A stretch of DNA of 14,461 nt from Anaerolineaceae bacterium UBA6801 (GTDB taxonomy: Bacteria; Chloroflexota; Anaerolineae; Anaerolineales; Anaerolineaceae), in contig DKFH01000135.1 of the NCBI GenBank assembly GCA_002452315.1, positions 1-14,461 of the forward strand, in the 5' to 3' direction. Positions 12,580 to 14,461 of this stretch are shown here, in pieces. The translations under genes were made by a program, and so were the position numbers. The notes under the pieces were generated by a model. The model made no database searches. It saw only the letters and a list, made by a program, of their open reading frames with translations, and had not been told where the DNA came from. Each line of letters opens with the position of its first letter. Positions within the stretch are counted from its first letter, which is position 1.

Positions 12580-13974
12580 TTACGGCTGTTCAACAAGCGG
12601 TTCTTCAGCCTCCATTGGAGAAGCTTCCCCAACATCGCCCTCCTCTGTGTTCCGCAGACTGTAAGAACAGATTTCCTCGCCCGCCCGCACAATGCTCATA
12701 ACCGTCGGATCTTCCGCGTAGCTGCTGCGCAGTTGGGAAAAAATGTCCATTGCTTTATCGCATTTGTCGTCACCTGGTCGATGCAGTCCAGCCAAAACAG
12801 AGCCATAGGTAAAATAATTCACAACGGTGCTGCCCGAAAGCGGCAAGCCCTCCACCGCCACCATCGGGTCAACCTCTGGATTGCATTTACGAACCTCGCA
12901 ACTAATCTCAGGACTGCAACCCTCAATTGAACATTGCAAGGCGGGGATAGCGCCCTCATAATTGCGCGATTTGTGATAGATCACCCCCAGTTGACCGTAA
13001 ACACTGGGGTTGGCTGGTGTAAAGGTGAGTGCCTGCTGAACGTTCAGGGCGGCAGCAAAAAACTCGCCATCCTGGGCATATGTGTTGGCGATGGCCAGGT
13101 AGGGTGTGGGATCCTTGATGCCCAACTGCTGGTTCAGGTTCGCCGCCCTGGCAAAGTGCTCCAGGGCCTGCTCATAAAGCTGGAGATGCCGGTAAATCCG
13201 CCCCACAGCGATGTAGAGATACGTGTAATTGGGCATAATTTCAATGGCTTTTTTATAAGACTGGATCGATAGGTTATATTCGCCCAGGGTCTCATATGTA
13301 AACGCCATGATCCGGTGCACGTCCATCAGGGTGGGGTCTCGTTCGATTGCCTGCTGAATATATTGATAGGCCTGGTTCCACTTCATCTGACTGACCAGCA
13401 CCTCAGCATAATAGGCCAGCGCCAGGGTGTTGGTGCTGTCTATCTGCAGCGCCATTAATGCCTCAGCTTCAGCCTGGTTCAGCAAATCTTCCCGTGTCTG
13501 GTCATCAACTAAAAATGGATTCGCGCTCCAATCCAACACAAAGGCGCGGATCGCCAGCACCTCGCTGTTGTTCGGATCAAGCTCTTTCGCCCGATCGATG
13601 GAGGCCAACGCTTCCGCCAGACGCTGTGAGCGCTCAGCATCGGTGGTGCTCATCGCCGAAGAATAGGTCTGAATGCGTGCTAGCTCGGCATATATTCCCG
13701 CGTTTTCAGGGTCGAGGGTGGTAGCGCGGCTCAAGGCCGTGATCGCAGCCTCTAAGTTGCCAGCCTCAAAATGCGTACGCCCCTCAATCACGAATGAATC
13801 GGAGGTTCGGGTTGGGGTCGGCGTCGGTAAAAACAGCGGCTGCACGTCCCCCTGGACGATGCCTGTTAAAATCGAGCCAAAGAAAACAATTAACACCACA
13901 AACACAAGAATTCGATAAGGATTCGATTTCTTCTGGGTATGTCGAAAGTGTGGGTCTCTACCTTGTAAGTACAT
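12580..13974 (-). CDS. Membrane-anchored TPR-repeat protein with C-terminal Cys pair
   Basis: A 464-residue protein with a short basic N-terminus, one membrane helix (about 20-42), a PTPTPTRTS linker, then a long array of tetratricopeptide repeats (about 58-340, e.g. AITALSRATTLDPENAGIYAELARI and SIQSYKKAIEIMPNYTYLYIAVGRIY), placed outside the membrane. The C-terminal part has a cysteine-rich segment (CSIEGC, SCEVRKC), the motif VEGLPLS, and a pair of cysteines 30 residues apart. It ends in an acidic tail. The start is uncertain: ATG 13974, used here, or GTG 13983 three codons earlier; GAGTGAAG lies just before the ATG. TPR arrays usually hold protein partners, but no specific job can be assigned. 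It shares its C-terminal signature with the upstream partial gene. No terminator is visible before the groESL promoter. Confidence 0.85.
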   Translation of the reverse strand: MYLQGRDPHFRHTQKKSNPYRILVFVVLIVFFGSILTGIVQGDVQPLFLPTPTPTRTSDSFVIEGRTHFEAGNLEAAITALSRATTLDPENAGIYAELARIQTYSSAMSTTDAERSQRLAEALASIDRAKELDPNNSEVLAIRAFVLDWSANPFLVDDQTREDLLNQAEAEALMALQIDSTNTLALAYYAEVLVSQMKWNQAYQYIQQAIERDPTLMDVHRIMAFTYETLGEYNLSIQSYKKAIEIMPNYTYLYIAVGRIYRHLQLYEQALEHFARAANLNQQLGIKDPTPYLAIANTYAQDGEFFAAALNVQQALTFTPANPSVYGQLGVIYHKSRNYEGAIPALQCSIEGCSPEISCEVRKCNPEVDPMVAVEGLPLSGSTVVNYFTYGSVLAGLHRPGDDKCDKAMDIFSQLRSSYAEDPTVMSIVRAGEEICSYSLRNTEEGDVGEASPMEAEEPLVEQP

Positions 13975-14034
13975 AGGCTTCACTCATAATGCGTTTCAAG
14001 CCAAACGTCGCTTTTCTGCTTAAGCTAATTTTAC

Positions 14035-14053
14035 CCAACCGCACCGTGGTTGG
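14035..14053 (-). other. Small hairpin between the two TPR genes
   Basis: CCAACC (14035-14040) and GGTTGG (14048-14053) pair around 7 nt, immediately after the stop codon of the partial TPR gene. On the minus strand it is followed by GTAAAATTA rather than a T-run, so it is at most a weak terminator or RNA-end stabiliser. The rest of the 80-bp spacer shows no convincing promoter. Confidence 0.25.
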
Positions 14054-14054
14054 C

Positions 14055-14461
14055 TTAATCCTCCTCAGGCGTGGGTGTAGGTGGGTTTTCTTGGAAGTCC
14101 TGGCAGGTCTCAATAATAAATTCCGCGTTATACATCGCTGTGGCGTCGTCCGGAACGGTCTGCTGCATCGCCTGGGCTACCTGGACAGCCTCACTGCAGC
14201 GATTCACCCGTGCCAGCGCCAAGCCGTACCGGCTGTAAAACTCCATCACGGTCATGGAATAACTCAAAGGCAAACCCTCAACCACCACACCATTGGCTGT
14301 GACGCCCCCCCGCACCGCCAGTTCCAGCGAATCTATCGCCTGGTTGTACTGGAGGTTGCGGAAGTACATCGACCCCAGGTTTCCATGTAACCGCGGATTA
14401 GAGGGATCGTCATTGACCGCCTGTTCCGCATATTGCACCGCTTTCGAAAACTCACCGATCC
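14055..14461 (-). CDS. TPR-repeat protein, C-terminal part (truncated by the window edge)
   Basis: The frame is open to the end of the window, so the N-terminus is missing; the GTG at 14438 is not a real start, because the TPR pattern continues upstream of it. About 135 residues are visible: a TPR pair (FSKAVQYAEQAVNDDPSNPRL and onward, then YFRNLQYNQAIDSLELAV), the motif VEGLPLS followed by a Tyr-Gly helix (SRYGLALA), two cysteines exactly 30 residues apart, and an acidic PPTPTPEED end. Order, motif and Cys spacing match the C-terminus of the neighbouring TPR protein, so the two are probably tandem paralogues. The downstream gene begins 80 bp on, and co-transcription is likely. Confidence 0.85.
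   Translation of the reverse strand, partial: IGEFSKAVQYAEQAVNDDPSNPRLHGNLGSMYFRNLQYNQAIDSLELAVRGGVTANGVVVEGLPLSYSMTVMEFYSRYGLALARVNRCSEAVQVAQAMQQTVPDDATAMYNAEFIIETCQDFQENPPTPTPEED

Overview
The window looks like chromosomal DNA of a Chloroflexota bacterium, most likely Anaerolineae-like. This is inferred from Thr/Pro-rich linkers behind the membrane anchors of several exported proteins, a lipoprotein-type branched-chain amino acid binding protein with an N-terminal Cys-x6-Cys, a UPF0210/DUF711 gene and a HrcA/CIRCE-controlled groESL operon. No mobile element, CRISPR array, rRNA or tRNA was recognised. Species cannot be named from the sequence.

Left part (1-2557, + strand): the C-terminal part of a YfcE-like metallophosphoesterase, then a TrmH/SpoU-family RNA 2'-O-methyltransferase whose stop codon overlaps the start of a UPF0210/DUF711 gene (TAATG).

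Middle (2558-8614, + strand): a 534-bp AT-rich gap followed by a complete LivKHMGF-type ABC uptake operon. It encodes a substrate-binding lipoprotein, two permeases and two ATPases. The permeases and ATPases overlap by 4 to 8 bp. A 16-bp hairpin separates the binding-protein gene from the permeases. The AT-rich gap contains promoter-like boxes, a 23-codon Ile/Val/Leu-rich ORF, a GNRA-capped hairpin, a strong intrinsic terminator and a segment that could pair with the terminator's 5' arm. It can be read as a translation-controlled attenuator for the transporter, or as an independent small transcript. This is the most interesting part of the window.

Right part (8661-14461, all - strand, convergent with liv): in transcription order, the C-terminal part of one TPR protein, a second membrane-anchored TPR protein sharing a C-terminal signature with the first, groES-groEL behind a housekeeping-type promoter and a perfect CIRCE element, a strong groEL terminator, then a SurA/parvulin-like lipoprotein and a small anchored protein of unknown function. 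The parvulin-like gene has its own extended -10 promoter and may be leaderless. The last two genes are 1 nt apart. The theme is protein folding: GroESL in the cytosol and the parvulin-like lipoprotein outside the membrane.
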